From Chryseobacterium nepalense (GTDB lineage: Bacteria; Bacteroidota; Bacteroidia; Flavobacteriales; Weeksellaceae): a stretch of DNA of 64,000 nt. Each line of letters starts with the position of its first letter. The first letter of the stretch is position 1. The stretch spans positions 3,906,001-3,970,000 of the forward strand of contig NZ_CP096203.1 in assembly GCF_023195755.1 (NCBI RefSeq). The letters run 5' to 3'. The position numbers and the translations under genes are program-made. The notes beneath the pieces are model-generated. The model was given only the letters and a program-made list of their open reading frames with translations. It made no database searches and was not told the DNA's origin. Of the stretch, positions 1 to 7,876 are shown piece after piece.

Positions 1-761
<761 letters not shown>

Positions 762-866
762 TCACAAATTTAGGTAAAAATTAATTTTTTAGATGATTAT
801 AAGCCAATATTTTCCACTTTAAGATTAATTTAACCTCAAACCGGATAAAAAGCACTGTTTTTTAAT

Positions 867-874
867 TAAATTTG
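867..874 (+). promoter_or_regulatory. Bacteroidota -7 element of the tpx promoter
   Basis: TAAATTTG matches the TAnnTTTG consensus of the Bacteroidota housekeeping sigma factor and ends 19 bases before the tpx start codon. No clear TTG -33 element is seen at the usual distance. Confidence 0.5.
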
Positions 875-893
875 AGGAACTAAAAAAAGAATT

Positions 894-1394
894 ATGTCAA
901 CAACAATTACTTTAAAAGGAAATGAAGTGCACACGATCGGGAAATTACCGGAAGTAGGCTCCACCATCAGGGATTTTGCACTGGTAGATTCAGGTTTGCA
1001 GGTGAAAACGCTTGAAAACTTCAGCGGAAAGAAAAAAGTATTCAATATCTTCCCGAGTATTGATACGCCTACGTGTGCATCATCTGCAAGAAAATTCAAT
1101 GAAGAAGCTTCTGCATTGGAAGATACTGTTGTTATTAATGTTTCTAAAGATTTACCTTTTGCTTTGGGAAGATTCTGCGCTGCGGAAGGCCTGAATAATG
1201 TTGAAACCCTTTCAGACTTCAGAAGCAACTTTGGGGACGATTATGAAGTAACTATCACGGATTCTCCAATGAAAGGACTTCTGAGCCGTGCCGTAATCGT
1301 TACTGATGCCGACAATAAAGTAGTGTATACAGAACAGGTTTCGGAAATCGCCGACGAACCAAATTATGAAGCCGCTTTAGCTGCATTGAAATAA
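894..1394 (+). CDS. tpx: Thiol peroxidase Tpx (atypical 2-Cys peroxiredoxin)
   Basis: Reduces hydrogen peroxide and organic peroxides in the cytoplasm, with thioredoxin as the usual electron donor. The 166 residues match the normal family length. The peroxidatic cysteine is C61 in SIDTPTCASSARKF and the resolving cysteine is C95 in GRFCAAEGL, the same numbering as E. coli Tpx. The start follows a TAAATTTG promoter element, and a hairpin with a T-run follows the stop, so this looks like a single-gene transcript. It is divergent from icd. Together with the ohr locus near 24 kb it gives the window two separate peroxide defences. Confidence 0.95.
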   Translation: MSTTITLKGNEVHTIGKLPEVGSTIRDFALVDSGLQVKTLENFSGKKKVFNIFPSIDTPTCASSARKFNEEASALEDTVVINVSKDLPFALGRFCAAEGLNNVETLSDFRSNFGDDYEVTITDSPMKGLLSRAVIVTDADNKVVYTEQVSEIADEPNYEAALAALK

Positions 1395-1417
1395 TTAAAG
1401 ATCATATTTTAATAATT

Positions 1418-1446
1418 GCCTTGTGGAATTTTCGCAGGGCTTTTTT
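1418..1446 (+). terminator. Intrinsic terminator of tpx
   Basis: Stem GCCTTGTG (1418-1425) pairs with CGCAGGGC (1433-1440) with G-U wobbles and is followed by six T. Confidence 0.8.
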
Positions 1447-1581
1447 GTTTATTTAAACACAAATTTTTCTCTAATATTCAATAATACTGTACTATTCATC
1501 AACAATATTCTAGCTGATTCATGCTTGAAAATACTGAGCTCAATCATCAAAATTTAATTCTAATAGTCCTACCTTTACATC

Positions 1582-2793
1582 ATGAAACGTTCCGGAACAG
1601 CAGATTTACCGCTTCACTATGGCAAAGTACCGCCGTGGTTGTATGAACGCATGTCTGTTCTCGGCCTTTCCATTATTGAGGTGATTCTCGCAGATTATGG
1701 AAAAGATGAGGTGCTGAGAAGACTCGCAGATCCGTTTTGGTTTCAGAGTTTTGGTGCTGTGATGGGGATGGACTGGCATTCTTCAGGGATTACCACTTCC
1801 GTTATGGGAGCGTTGAAACGTTCCATCAACCCAAATTCCCAGACTCTCGGATTGTATATCTGCGGCGGAAAAGGAAAGTTTTCACGAGAGACTCCTTCGG
1901 AACTGATTCAAATTGCTGACAAAACAGGCTTGAATGGAAACGAACTGGTAAGAGCCAGCAAGCTTTCGGCAAAAGTAGATAATACGGCCATTCAGGATGG
2001 TTATCAGTTATACCTGCATAATTTTATCCTGGCAGATAACGGAAACTGGAGTATCGTTCAGCAGGGAATGCATGAATCCGACAGTACGGCAAGAAGATAT
2101 CACTGGCATTCTGAAAATATTAAGTCATTTGTAGAAGAACCACACACGGGAATTAACGGAATTTCGAGAGGTAAAATTTTAAATCTTACTGATTCAGACG
2201 CTTCGCAAAGCAGAAAAGGCATCCTGGAAATTTCCCATACCGATTCCGCAGAAATCATGAGCGATTTTGCAAGGTTAATTCTTCCCGCGCATCATGATGT
2301 ACAGGCTTCCGATGTTGACTTGAAACGTCTCGGAGCACTGTTGTATGTGACCCGAGAACAGCAGCCTCAAAATTTTGAAGATTTACTGATGCTGGAAGGA
2401 GTAGGGCCAAGAACGATGCAGTCGCTGGCTTTAGTGAGTGAAGTAATTCACGGGGCGCCATCAAGGTTTAATGATCCGGCAAGATTTTCATTTGCCAACG
2501 GCGGAAAAGACGGTCATCCTTTTCCTGTTCCCACTAAAGTATATGATGAAAGCATCAGTATCATCAGAAAAGGAATCGAAAAATCAAAGCTCGGTAATTC
2601 CGATAAATTAAAAACATTAAATAAACTTCACGATATTGTTGTAAAAACCGAACAGGATTTTACCCCTGATTTTGATATTCAGGAAGTGATTGAAGAAGAG
2701 AGACAGAATTCATGGCGGTTTGGCGGGAAAACGGTTTTTGGTGACGCTCAGAAGCCTTCTCCACCAAAACCGATCCAGCTTTCTCTGTTTTAA
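1582..2793 (+). CDS. DUF763 domain protein
   Basis: 403 residues covering nearly the whole DUF763 (PF05559) family, which has no established biochemical role. Recognisable stretches are the N-terminal RSGTADLPLHYGKVPPWL, a DWHSSGITTS segment, a polar STARRYHWHS segment near residue 172 and a helix-hairpin-helix-like segment around residues 272-290 (LEGVGPRTMQSL). Such HhH motifs bind the DNA backbone non-specifically, so a role on DNA is a reasonable inference but unproven. There is no signal peptide or membrane segment. It stands alone between tpx and a convergent SDR gene and ends at a bidirectional terminator. The family is common in archaea and thermophiles, so spread by transfer is possible. 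Confidence 0.85.
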   Translation: MKRSGTADLPLHYGKVPPWLYERMSVLGLSIIEVILADYGKDEVLRRLADPFWFQSFGAVMGMDWHSSGITTSVMGALKRSINPNSQTLGLYICGGKGKFSRETPSELIQIADKTGLNGNELVRASKLSAKVDNTAIQDGYQLYLHNFILADNGNWSIVQQGMHESDSTARRYHWHSENIKSFVEEPHTGINGISRGKILNLTDSDASQSRKGILEISHTDSAEIMSDFARLILPAHHDVQASDVDLKRLGALLYVTREQQPQNFEDLLMLEGVGPRTMQSLALVSEVIHGAPSRFNDPARFSFANGGKDGHPFPVPTKVYDESISIIRKGIEKSKLGNSDKLKTLNKLHDIVVKTEQDFTPDFDIQEVIEEERQNSWRFGGKTVFGDAQKPSPPKPIQLSLF

Positions 2794-2801
2794 CAGAATA
2801 A

Positions 2802-2833
2802 AAAAGCCTTATACTTTTCAGTATAAAGCTTTT
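2802..2833. terminator. Bidirectional terminator between convergent genes
   Basis: AAAAGCCTTATAC (2802-2814) is the near-perfect inverse of GTATAAAGCTTTT (2821-2833), with A- and T-runs at the two ends. It serves the DUF763 gene and the opposing SDR gene. Confidence 0.75.
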
Positions 2834-2857
2834 GTTTGAATGTTGGATACTGATTTT

Positions 2858-3697
2858 TTAAATTGCTGTAGATAAGGTTAAACTTTCCCAATCTCTGGCA
2901 TCTTTTGTAATCGCTTCAATCTTATTGTTCAGGAATTCCGGAGCTCCTACCCCCAACAGCAAATGTACCGGCGGATTTTTCTCTTTACTGATCTGTATTA
3001 AAACATCAGCTGCTTTTTCAGGATCATTCGGCTGATTACCGTTAATCTCATCCAAATGTGCTTTCTCTGAACTTCTTGCGGCTTCATAGGCTTCAATAGA
3101 ATTTTCAGGCGTTTTTACCGAATCTTTTGTCAGGAAGTCCGTACGGAAATAAGCAGGATAAACAACCGTTGCGTGAATTCCGAAATCTCTCGCTTCTTCG
3201 GCCAGAGCCTCTGTAAAACCGGCTACCGCAAATTTGGTGGAACAGTAAACTCCCCAGCCCGGAAAACCTCCGTAATATCCTCCAACAGATGAAATGTTGA
3301 AAATATTCCCGGATTTTTGTCCTCTGAGATAAGGCATTGCATTCCTGATCACATTCAGTGTTCCGAAAACATTAACGTCAAAATTTGCTCTTGCCTCAGC
3401 ATCACTTAATTCTTCCAGGGTACCCAATTGTCCGTATCCTGCATTGTTAACGATCACATCAATATTGCCAAAATGTCCTACCGTTTTATCCAAAGCAGAT
3501 TTTACATCATTGTTATCCGTAATATTCATACTCAACGGGAGAAAACTTTCGGAAACTTCTCCGAATGCATCTGTTAAAGATGTTACCGTACGGCTTGTTG
3601 CAGCTACTTTATAGCCATCAGATAATAATTTTTTCACCAGTTCAAACCCAAGACCTTTAGACGCTCCTGTCACGAACCATACTTTTTTTGTTTCCAT
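2858..3697 (-). CDS. SDR family NAD(P)-dependent oxidoreductase
   Basis: Classical short-chain dehydrogenase of 279 residues. The Rossmann glycine motif TGASKGLG lies at residues 10-17, NNAG at 84-87, the catalytic serine near 136-137 (ISSVGG) and the YxxxK pair at Y151/K155 (YCSTK). An Arg in the second strand (SRTV, about residue 36) suggests NADP. The C-terminal region (DFLTKDSVKT, about 200 onward) resembles the aldehyde/ketone-reducing SDRs of Bacteroidota; the substrate cannot be told. It is transcribed alone. Two direct repeats spaced 20 bp lie upstream (3771-3800) and may be an activator site. Confidence 0.9.
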   Translation of the reverse strand: METKKVWFVTGASKGLGFELVKKLLSDGYKVAATSRTVTSLTDAFGEVSESFLPLSMNITDNNDVKSALDKTVGHFGNIDVIVNNAGYGQLGTLEELSDAEARANFDVNVFGTLNVIRNAMPYLRGQKSGNIFNISSVGGYYGGFPGWGVYCSTKFAVAGFTEALAEEARDFGIHATVVYPAYFRTDFLTKDSVKTPENSIEAYEAARSSEKAHLDEINGNQPNDPEKAADVLIQISKEKNPPVHLLLGVGAPEFLNNKIEAITKDARDWESLTLSTAI

Positions 3698-3770
3698 TTT
3701 TAATATTTTTTATTGTTTTAAATGATGGTACAAAGGTGATAAGAAGGTGGTTTTTAAAAGTAGCCTAATC

Positions 3771-3800
3771 CACGAATGATGTATCCAAATCGTGAATGAT
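3771..3800. promoter_or_regulatory. Direct repeat with 20-bp period upstream of the SDR gene
   Basis: CACGAATGAT (3771-3780) and CGTGAATGAT (3791-3800) repeat in the same orientation exactly 20 bp apart, two helical turns. They begin 74 bases upstream of the SDR start at 3697. This layout suits an AraC-type activator, but no such gene is in the window. Confidence 0.35.
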
Positions 3801-3879
3801 TCAATAATCCGCATTTTATTATAATAGTGATACAGTTTGGAATTGAAAGAATAAGGTTAAAGCTAAGGTAAACAATCCG

Positions 3880-3905
3880 GCTTCCATCTCCCAGCTTCCA
3901 TCTCC
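3880..3905. repeat. Short tandem repeat
   Basis: GCTTCCATCTCC occurs twice with a 14-base period in the gap between the two SDR genes. The rest of this 254-base gap shows nothing but the direct repeat at 3771-3800. Confidence 0.6.
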
Positions 3906-3951
3906 AATATAATTTAGGCTTTAAGTCTCTCTTTTAATTATTATTGAAAAT

Positions 3952-4689
3952 CTACCACGGACTGATTCCGGTTTCATCCTCAATATCATTACTGAAATAT
4001 TGTCCGGTCGGCCCATTTTCATCCGCTATTGTATGTTTAATAATGAACGAAGCTGCGCTTTCGACAGAACCGGGACCGCTGTGGCCATTAAAATCGGTTG
4101 CTGTATAACCCGGATCAATTACATTAACCTTGAATGGAAGTTCTCTCAGCTCATAAGCTAAGGCAATAGTATACGCATTAAGAGCCGATTTGGAAGGGCC
4201 ATACGCGGCGGTTTTTATGTGATAATATTTCCATTCAGGATCAGTATGTAAAGTAAGTGAGCCTAATCCGGAAGTAATATTGCTGATTCTTGGGCTGTCT
4301 GATTTTTTTAGCAAATCTAAAAATGCCTGGGTAACATTGATTACACCAAAAAAATTCGTATCAAAAACTTCCCGGATGTCATTAACGGATGTTTCGGCAG
4401 CGGTCTGAGGGTTTACGCCTAAAATTCCTGCATTGTTGATCAGAATATCCAGTTTTACCTGCTCGCTTTCAATCGTGTTTTTTGCTTTCACAATGGATTC
4501 CGGATCGGTAACATCAATTTCAATCGCTTTGATATTCTGGAATTCCTTTTCTGATAATTCTTTTACAGTGGCTTCTCCTTTTGCGAGATTTCTGCTTCCT
4601 AAATACACAAATAATCCTTTTTCTGAAAGTTGTTTTGCGGTTTCAAGGCCAATACTTCTGTTGGCGCCTGTAATTAATACTGTTTTCAT
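3952..4689 (-). CDS. SDR family NAD(P)-dependent oxidoreductase
   Basis: 245-residue short-chain dehydrogenase. GANRSIG at 8-14 is the cofactor motif, NNAG is at 85-88 and the catalytic pair is Y163/K167 (YGPSK). GSRN at 31-34 points to NADP(H). The C-terminal part (NVIDPGYTATDFNG) is typical of carbonyl-reductase-like SDRs. The substrate is unknown. A 16-bp palindrome 49 bp upstream of the start is identical to one in front of the nearby Crp/Fnr-type regulator gene, so the two genes are probably controlled by the same protein. It is only distantly similar to the SDR at 2858-3697, so the two are not a recent duplication. Confidence 0.9.
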   Translation of the reverse strand: MKTVLITGANRSIGLETAKQLSEKGLFVYLGSRNLAKGEATVKELSEKEFQNIKAIEIDVTDPESIVKAKNTIESEQVKLDILINNAGILGVNPQTAAETSVNDIREVFDTNFFGVINVTQAFLDLLKKSDSPRISNITSGLGSLTLHTDPEWKYYHIKTAAYGPSKSALNAYTIALAYELRELPFKVNVIDPGYTATDFNGHSGPGSVESAASFIIKHTIADENGPTGQYFSNDIEDETGISPW

Positions 4690-4738
4690 TTTTTATATTT
4701 TAACTGATGTAAAATTCCGATAATAAAACAGGATGACA

Positions 4739-4754
4739 TTTGCCATTTGGCAAA
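4739..4754. promoter_or_regulatory. Palindromic operator upstream of the SDR gene (Crp-type)
   Basis: TTTGCCATTTGGCAAA: two 7-base half-sites, TTTGCCA and TGGCAAA, separated by two bases. The same 16 bases occur at 5515-5530 before the Crp/Fnr-type gene. The size and two-fold symmetry suit a dimeric Crp-family protein. Confidence 0.65.
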
Positions 4755-4808
4755 AAGAGAAAAAATGATAAAACTTAAAGAACACTTGGTATTTTAAGCG
4801 CATACATA

Positions 4809-4855
4809 CCCCTCACTTAGAGGGATGTCAAAAATTCTAGGAATTTTTGACGGGT
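4809..4855. repeat. REP-like double hairpin element
   Basis: A small hairpin (CCCTC 4810-4814, GAGGG 4820-4824) is followed by a perfect 11-bp hairpin with a 3-base loop (GTCAAAAATTC 4827-4837, GAATTTTTGAC 4841-4851) and a GGTGG tail. It has no T-run, so it is not an ordinary terminator. I believe related double hairpins recur between genes in Chryseobacterium-like genomes, but that is from memory. Confidence 0.55.
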
Positions 4856-4908
4856 GGTTTAAGAAAACTCTTTAAACACCTTAATAATTAATTTTCCAGA
4901 TTACAAAT

Positions 4909-5481
4909 TTACAAAGTGATATTCTTCCTGATCCTGCTTAGAGAGGACTGTGTCACCCCAAGATAAGAAGCCACGTAAGAAAGCGGAATTCTGTTGACTG
5001 CCGTAGGATAGATTTCCAGAAACTTCAGGTAACGGGTGGTCGCATCTTCTGTCACGAGTGGACTTCTTCTTTCCACCTTCTGCATCAAAGCTCTGGAAAT
5101 GATTTTATGAACGATGGCATCAAAACCTACGATGGTCTGCAGGAGTTCCATCCAGTCTTTTCTTTCAAAAACAACAAGCTTACAGTCTGTTACGGCCTGG
5201 ACATAGGAGCTTGAACAAATCTGATTGTCAAAACTTTCAAGATCCACCACCAGATTATTTTCTTCGATAAAATATTTGGTAATTTCCTCGCTTTTATTGT
5301 TATAATAACATACCCTTAAAATGCCGTCAATGATAAATCCCACCTGTTTTGAAATTTTTCCTGCTTCAGAAAAATATTCTTCTTTGGGCAGACTGATCTC
5401 TGTTGCTTTTGCTGAAATAAAATCCATCTGCTGCTGGTTGAGATTCCCGAATCTGAGGATAAAGTCAAATAATTCTTTCAT
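4909..5481 (-). CDS. Crp/Fnr family transcriptional regulator
   Basis: 190-residue regulator with an N-terminal cyclic-nucleotide-binding-type beta barrel (about residues 15-115, with EYFSEAGKISKQVGFIIDGILRV as an imperfect ligand-loop region) and a short C-terminal helix-turn-helix ending in SYVASYLGVTQSSLSRIRK. The start at 5481 (MKELFDFIL) is preferred over the upstream in-frame ATG at 5529, because a palindrome that looks like its own operator lies between the two. No iron-sulfur cysteine cluster is seen, so it is not a classical Fnr, and the ligand is unknown. The same palindrome precedes the downstream SDR gene. Likely role: autoregulated switch for that SDR. Confidence 0.88.
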   Translation of the reverse strand: MKELFDFILRFGNLNQQQMDFISAKATEISLPKEEYFSEAGKISKQVGFIIDGILRVCYYNNKSEEITKYFIEENNLVVDLESFDNQICSSSYVQAVTDCKLVVFERKDWMELLQTIVGFDAIVHKIISRALMQKVERRSPLVTEDATTRYLKFLEIYPTAVNRIPLSYVASYLGVTQSSLSRIRKNITL

Positions 5482-5513
5482 GGATGCAAGATAAGGAAAG
5501 AGAATATAGTGGC

Positions 5514-5531
5514 ATTTGCCATTTGGCAAAT
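5514..5531. promoter_or_regulatory. Palindromic operator upstream of the Crp/Fnr-type gene
   Basis: ATTTGCCATTTGGCAAAT: perfect 8-bp inverted repeat with a 2-base spacer, 33 bp upstream of the regulator start codon. It contains the same 16 bases found at 4739-4754. Confidence 0.68.
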
Positions 5532-5552
5532 AAAAAATCGGTTGTTATAGAA

Positions 5553-5981
5553 TTAAACATCTTTTATAAAGTCCTCATATTCATAATAAAATCTTTCAAA
5601 GGCATCCATTTTATCAACAAAAAACTGAAAAGTTTCCTGCCATGTATTTTTATTGAAAATGGAAACGCCGTGCTTTTCAATCCAGATCCTGCTGATGACT
5701 TTTCCGTTTTCCAGCGTGTAAAATTCTTCTTTATGAAAATCGCCGATAAAATCTTTCAGAATATCTTCCAGCGACCAGATTTTATTGTAATAGGCATCCC
5801 TGAAAACTTCATCTTTCATTTCGATATCAAGAGAGACCTCCGCCTTTTTATTATCTGCGTAAAACTTGAACGACATATCCTTAATCTTGGTATCGTATAA
5901 AATCCACTTTCTCGGGAAAGATTTTCCAAAGGCCGTCCAAAACTCTTTTTTTAACTGTTGTGCTTCCTGTTTGCTGAACAT
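5553..5981 (-). CDS. DUF4268 domain protein
   Basis: 142-residue acidic soluble protein matching the small stand-alone DUF4268 family of Flavobacteriia, recognised from MFSKQEAQQLKKEFWTAFG, the YxxDxKKAEVSLDI core and the aromatic C-terminus (RFYYEYEDFIKD). The DUF4268 domain also occurs at the end of some restriction- or defence-associated proteins, but here it is alone with housekeeping neighbours and its role is unknown. There is no signal peptide or membrane segment. It lies upstream of the Crp/Fnr-type gene on the same strand with a 71-base gap containing that regulator's operator, so the two are probably separate transcripts. Confidence 0.75.
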   Translation of the reverse strand: MFSKQEAQQLKKEFWTAFGKSFPRKWILYDTKIKDMSFKFYADNKKAEVSLDIEMKDEVFRDAYYNKIWSLEDILKDFIGDFHKEEFYTLENGKVISRIWIEKHGVSIFNKNTWQETFQFFVDKMDAFERFYYEYEDFIKDV

Positions 5982-6028
5982 ATAGCAAAAGTAGCTATTT
6001 TGACCTTAATAGAATAAAGTAAGAAGTG

Positions 6029-6060
6029 AAAGTCCCTGAAAATATTCTTCACGGGACTTT
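6029..6060 (-). terminator. Terminator-like hairpin after the VOC gene
   Basis: AAAGTCCC (6029-6036) pairs with GGGACTTT (6053-6060), with further imperfect pairing inside. It lies just past the stop of the minus-strand VOC gene; the T-run is weak. Confidence 0.5.
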
Positions 6061-6080
6061 GATTGGTTGATGGAGCAGTA

Positions 6081-6488
6081 TTAATTTCGCTCAGTTCTTC
6101 CTGCTGCTTCTGGTGTGACAGGGGTGAAAAAATTAACAAGATTTCCGTCAGGATCACGAAATAAAAGTGATTTATTTCCCCAGGGCATTATTGTTGGTTT
6201 CTGTACGATGCTTCCCTGAAGATAAGCAGATAATCTTTCATAATCTTGATCAACATCATCTACCTTAAACTCAATGATAATGCTGCGGTTTTGTTCCGGT
6301 TGAGCTATATCATTACCGCCAAAAAACTGTAATGTTTTTGTACTTCCGATGGCTAATGTCGTTGTTGATGTCCGTAATTCAACAAAATCAGGAGTATATC
6401 GTACAACGGACAATCCTGTGATATGTTCATAAAACTTGATTAATCGTTCTATTTCTGCAGTAATAATGCGGATTGATGATAAATTCAT
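6081..6488 (-). CDS. VOC family (glyoxalase/bleomycin resistance-like) protein
   Basis: 135-residue protein with two beta-alpha-beta-beta-beta modules typical of the vicinal oxygen chelate fold: N-terminal IRIITAEIERLIKFYEHITGL and C-terminal SLLFRDPDGNLVNFFTP. Such proteins bind a metal and act as glyoxalases, dioxygenases or drug-binding proteins; the sequence does not say which. It is transcribed away from the Rrf2 gene across a 180-base gap. A TGACA-N6-TGTCA palindrome lies 41 bases upstream of its start and may be an operator. No obvious pathway partner is adjacent. Confidence 0.85.
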   Translation of the reverse strand: MNLSSIRIITAEIERLIKFYEHITGLSVVRYTPDFVELRTSTTTLAIGSTKTLQFFGGNDIAQPEQNRSIIIEFKVDDVDQDYERLSAYLQGSIVQKPTIMPWGNKSLLFRDPDGNLVNFFTPVTPEAAGRTERN

Positions 6489-6529
6489 TTTTTGATATTT
6501 AATTATATGCCAAAATTAATCCGACCTTG

Positions 6530-6545
6530 TGACAACTGGATGTCA
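6530..6545. promoter_or_regulatory. Possible operator palindrome
   Basis: TGACA (6530-6534) and TGTCA (6541-6545) are inverse with a 6-base spacer, between the divergent VOC and Rrf2 genes and nearer to VOC. Short inverted repeats of this size can arise by chance. Confidence 0.3.
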
Positions 6546-6655
6546 GCAGTATTTAGCTTAAATCAAATTAAATTAATTAGTTCTGCAAAATACATGTGGT
6601 TTATATCCGGATCTTTCAATTTATCAGGTTATTAATGCATTTAAAACTATTTTCT

Positions 6656-6663
6656 TATTTTTG
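6656..6663 (+). promoter_or_regulatory. -7 element of the Rrf2 gene promoter, close to the start codon
   Basis: TATTTTTG is a perfect TAnnTTTG match ending five bases before the ATG at 6669, so the transcript would begin at or very near the start codon. Confidence 0.55.
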
Positions 6664-6668
6664 TAGTA

Positions 6669-7076
6669 ATGCTGTCTAAAAAATCCCAATATGCGTTTAA
6701 AGCGCTGTCGTACCTTGTAGAAAAAAGAAACGACGGGCCTATTCTTATTTCCGAAATTGCAGATCATAAGAAGATCCCTTTGAAGTTTCTTGAAAATATC
6801 CTGCTCGAATTGAAAAAAGCCGGCATCCTTGATAGTAAAAAAGGGAAAGGAGGAGGCTATTTTTTTAAAGAGAATCCGGAAAATGTAAAGCTTGCTAAAA
6901 TTATCCGCCTTGTCAACGGGCCAATTGCCCTGCTTCCCTGTGTAAGCCTGAATTTTTACGAGAAATGTGAAGACTGTACGGAAGATCACTGTGGCCTGCA
7001 TGATGTGCTGATTGAAGTGAGAGATGCTTCGCTTAACATTCTCGAAAGAAAAACTTTAATGGATCTGGTCGACTGA
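6669..7076 (+). CDS. Rrf2 family transcriptional regulator (sulfur metabolism candidate)
   Basis: 135-residue regulator with an N-terminal winged helix (MLSKKSQYAFKALSYLVE through KKGKGGGYFF, residues 1-66) and a C-terminal segment with four cysteines, C91, C100, C103 and C108, where IscR/NsrR-like members bind an iron-sulfur cluster. A cluster here is an inference; the exact spacing differs from IscR. It is followed 88 bases later by cysH, and an inverted repeat lies over the cysH promoter. That makes it the likely regulator of the sulfate assimilation operon, in the way CymR controls cysteine genes in Gram-positives. Its promoter predicts an almost leaderless transcript. Confidence 0.9.
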   Translation: MLSKKSQYAFKALSYLVEKRNDGPILISEIADHKKIPLKFLENILLELKKAGILDSKKGKGGGYFFKENPENVKLAKIIRLVNGPIALLPCVSLNFYEKCEDCTEDHCGLHDVLIEVRDASLNILERKTLMDLVD

Positions 7077-7093
7077 CCTGATCCTTTTTTTTG

Positions 7094-7142
7094 AATTATT
7101 AGTCTACTTTTTTGGTGGGATAATAATTTTATTAGATATTTG
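7094..7142 (+). promoter_or_regulatory. cysH operon promoter with overlapping inverted repeat
   Basis: TTTG (7111-7114) and GATATTTG (7135-7142, one mismatch to TAnnTTTG) are spaced 20 bases, a good Bacteroidota promoter ending 22 bases before cysH. AATTATTA (7094-7101) and TAATAATT (7121-7128) are perfect inverse copies flanking the -33 element, a plausible site for the adjacent Rrf2 regulator. Confidence 0.5.
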
Positions 7143-7164
7143 CATTACTTCAAATGAATAAATT

Positions 7165-7857
7165 ATGATTTCAAAAGAAGATGCAGAAACACTCAAACAG
7201 CTTTCAGCAGAGGAGGGATTGAAATTTATTTCTTTACGATTTCCGGAAACAGCTGTTTTTTCAACATCGCTTGGTCAGGAAGATCAGGTTATCACCGATA
7301 TTATTTTCAGAAATGAACTTCCGATAAAGGTTTTTACACTGGATACAGGCAGGCTTTTTTATGAACACTATGAATTGCTTTCAAAAAACAACTCGAGGTA
7401 CAAAATAAAAACGCAAGTCTATTTCCCGGAACCTTCGGATGTGGAAAAATATGTGAATGAAAAAGGGATCAATGCGTTTTATCATTCTGTAGAAAACAGA
7501 AAAGAATGTTGTTTTATAAGAAAGGTTAAACCTTTAAATCGTGCTCTTGAAAATGCAGAAATCTGGATCACAGGTCTGCGTTCGGAACAGTCGGAAAACC
7601 GGGAAAATATGCCGGTCATCGAATGGGATGAAGAGCGGAAGCTATACAAATACAATCCGCTAATTGACTGGAATTACCAGCAGGTTCTCGTTTATCTGCA
7701 ACAGAATAAGGTTCAGGAGCTGCCTTTGCATAAAAAAGGATTCATCAGTGTCGGCTGTGAGCCATGCACGAGAGCTGTTGTTGAAGGCGAGAATCCGCGT
7801 GCAGGACGCTGGTGGTGGGAAAATTCACAAAAAGAATGCGGTCTTCATTCGCATTAA
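7165..7857 (+). CDS. cysH: Assimilatory adenylylsulfate (APS) reductase, iron-sulfur type
   Basis: Reduces activated sulfate to sulfite. The 230-residue protein has the PAPS/APS reductase fold with an N-terminal PP-loop-like region (VFSTSLGQEDQVI), the CC pair at C115-C116, CxxC at C198/C201 and the catalytic C225 in KECGLH near the C-terminus. The CC...CxxC set holds a 4Fe-4S cluster and marks the APS-reducing type, in line with the absence of a cysC (APS kinase) gene or domain here. It is first in an operon with cysD, cysN and a TauE/SafE transporter, behind an Rrf2 regulator. Sulfite reductase is not in the window. Confidence 0.94.
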   Translation: MISKEDAETLKQLSAEEGLKFISLRFPETAVFSTSLGQEDQVITDIIFRNELPIKVFTLDTGRLFYEHYELLSKNNSRYKIKTQVYFPEPSDVEKYVNEKGINAFYHSVENRKECCFIRKVKPLNRALENAEIWITGLRSEQSENRENMPVIEWDEERKLYKYNPLIDWNYQQVLVYLQQNKVQELPLHKKGFISVGCEPCTRAVVEGENPRAGRWWWENSQKECGLHSH

Positions 7858-7876
7858 TTCAAATATTACTTTCAAA

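Noticed and set aside
866..1228. 120-residue open frame antisense to tpx
   Set aside because: It is fully inside a well-supported gene on the other strand, has no promoter or family likeness, and tpx has all its catalytic residues.
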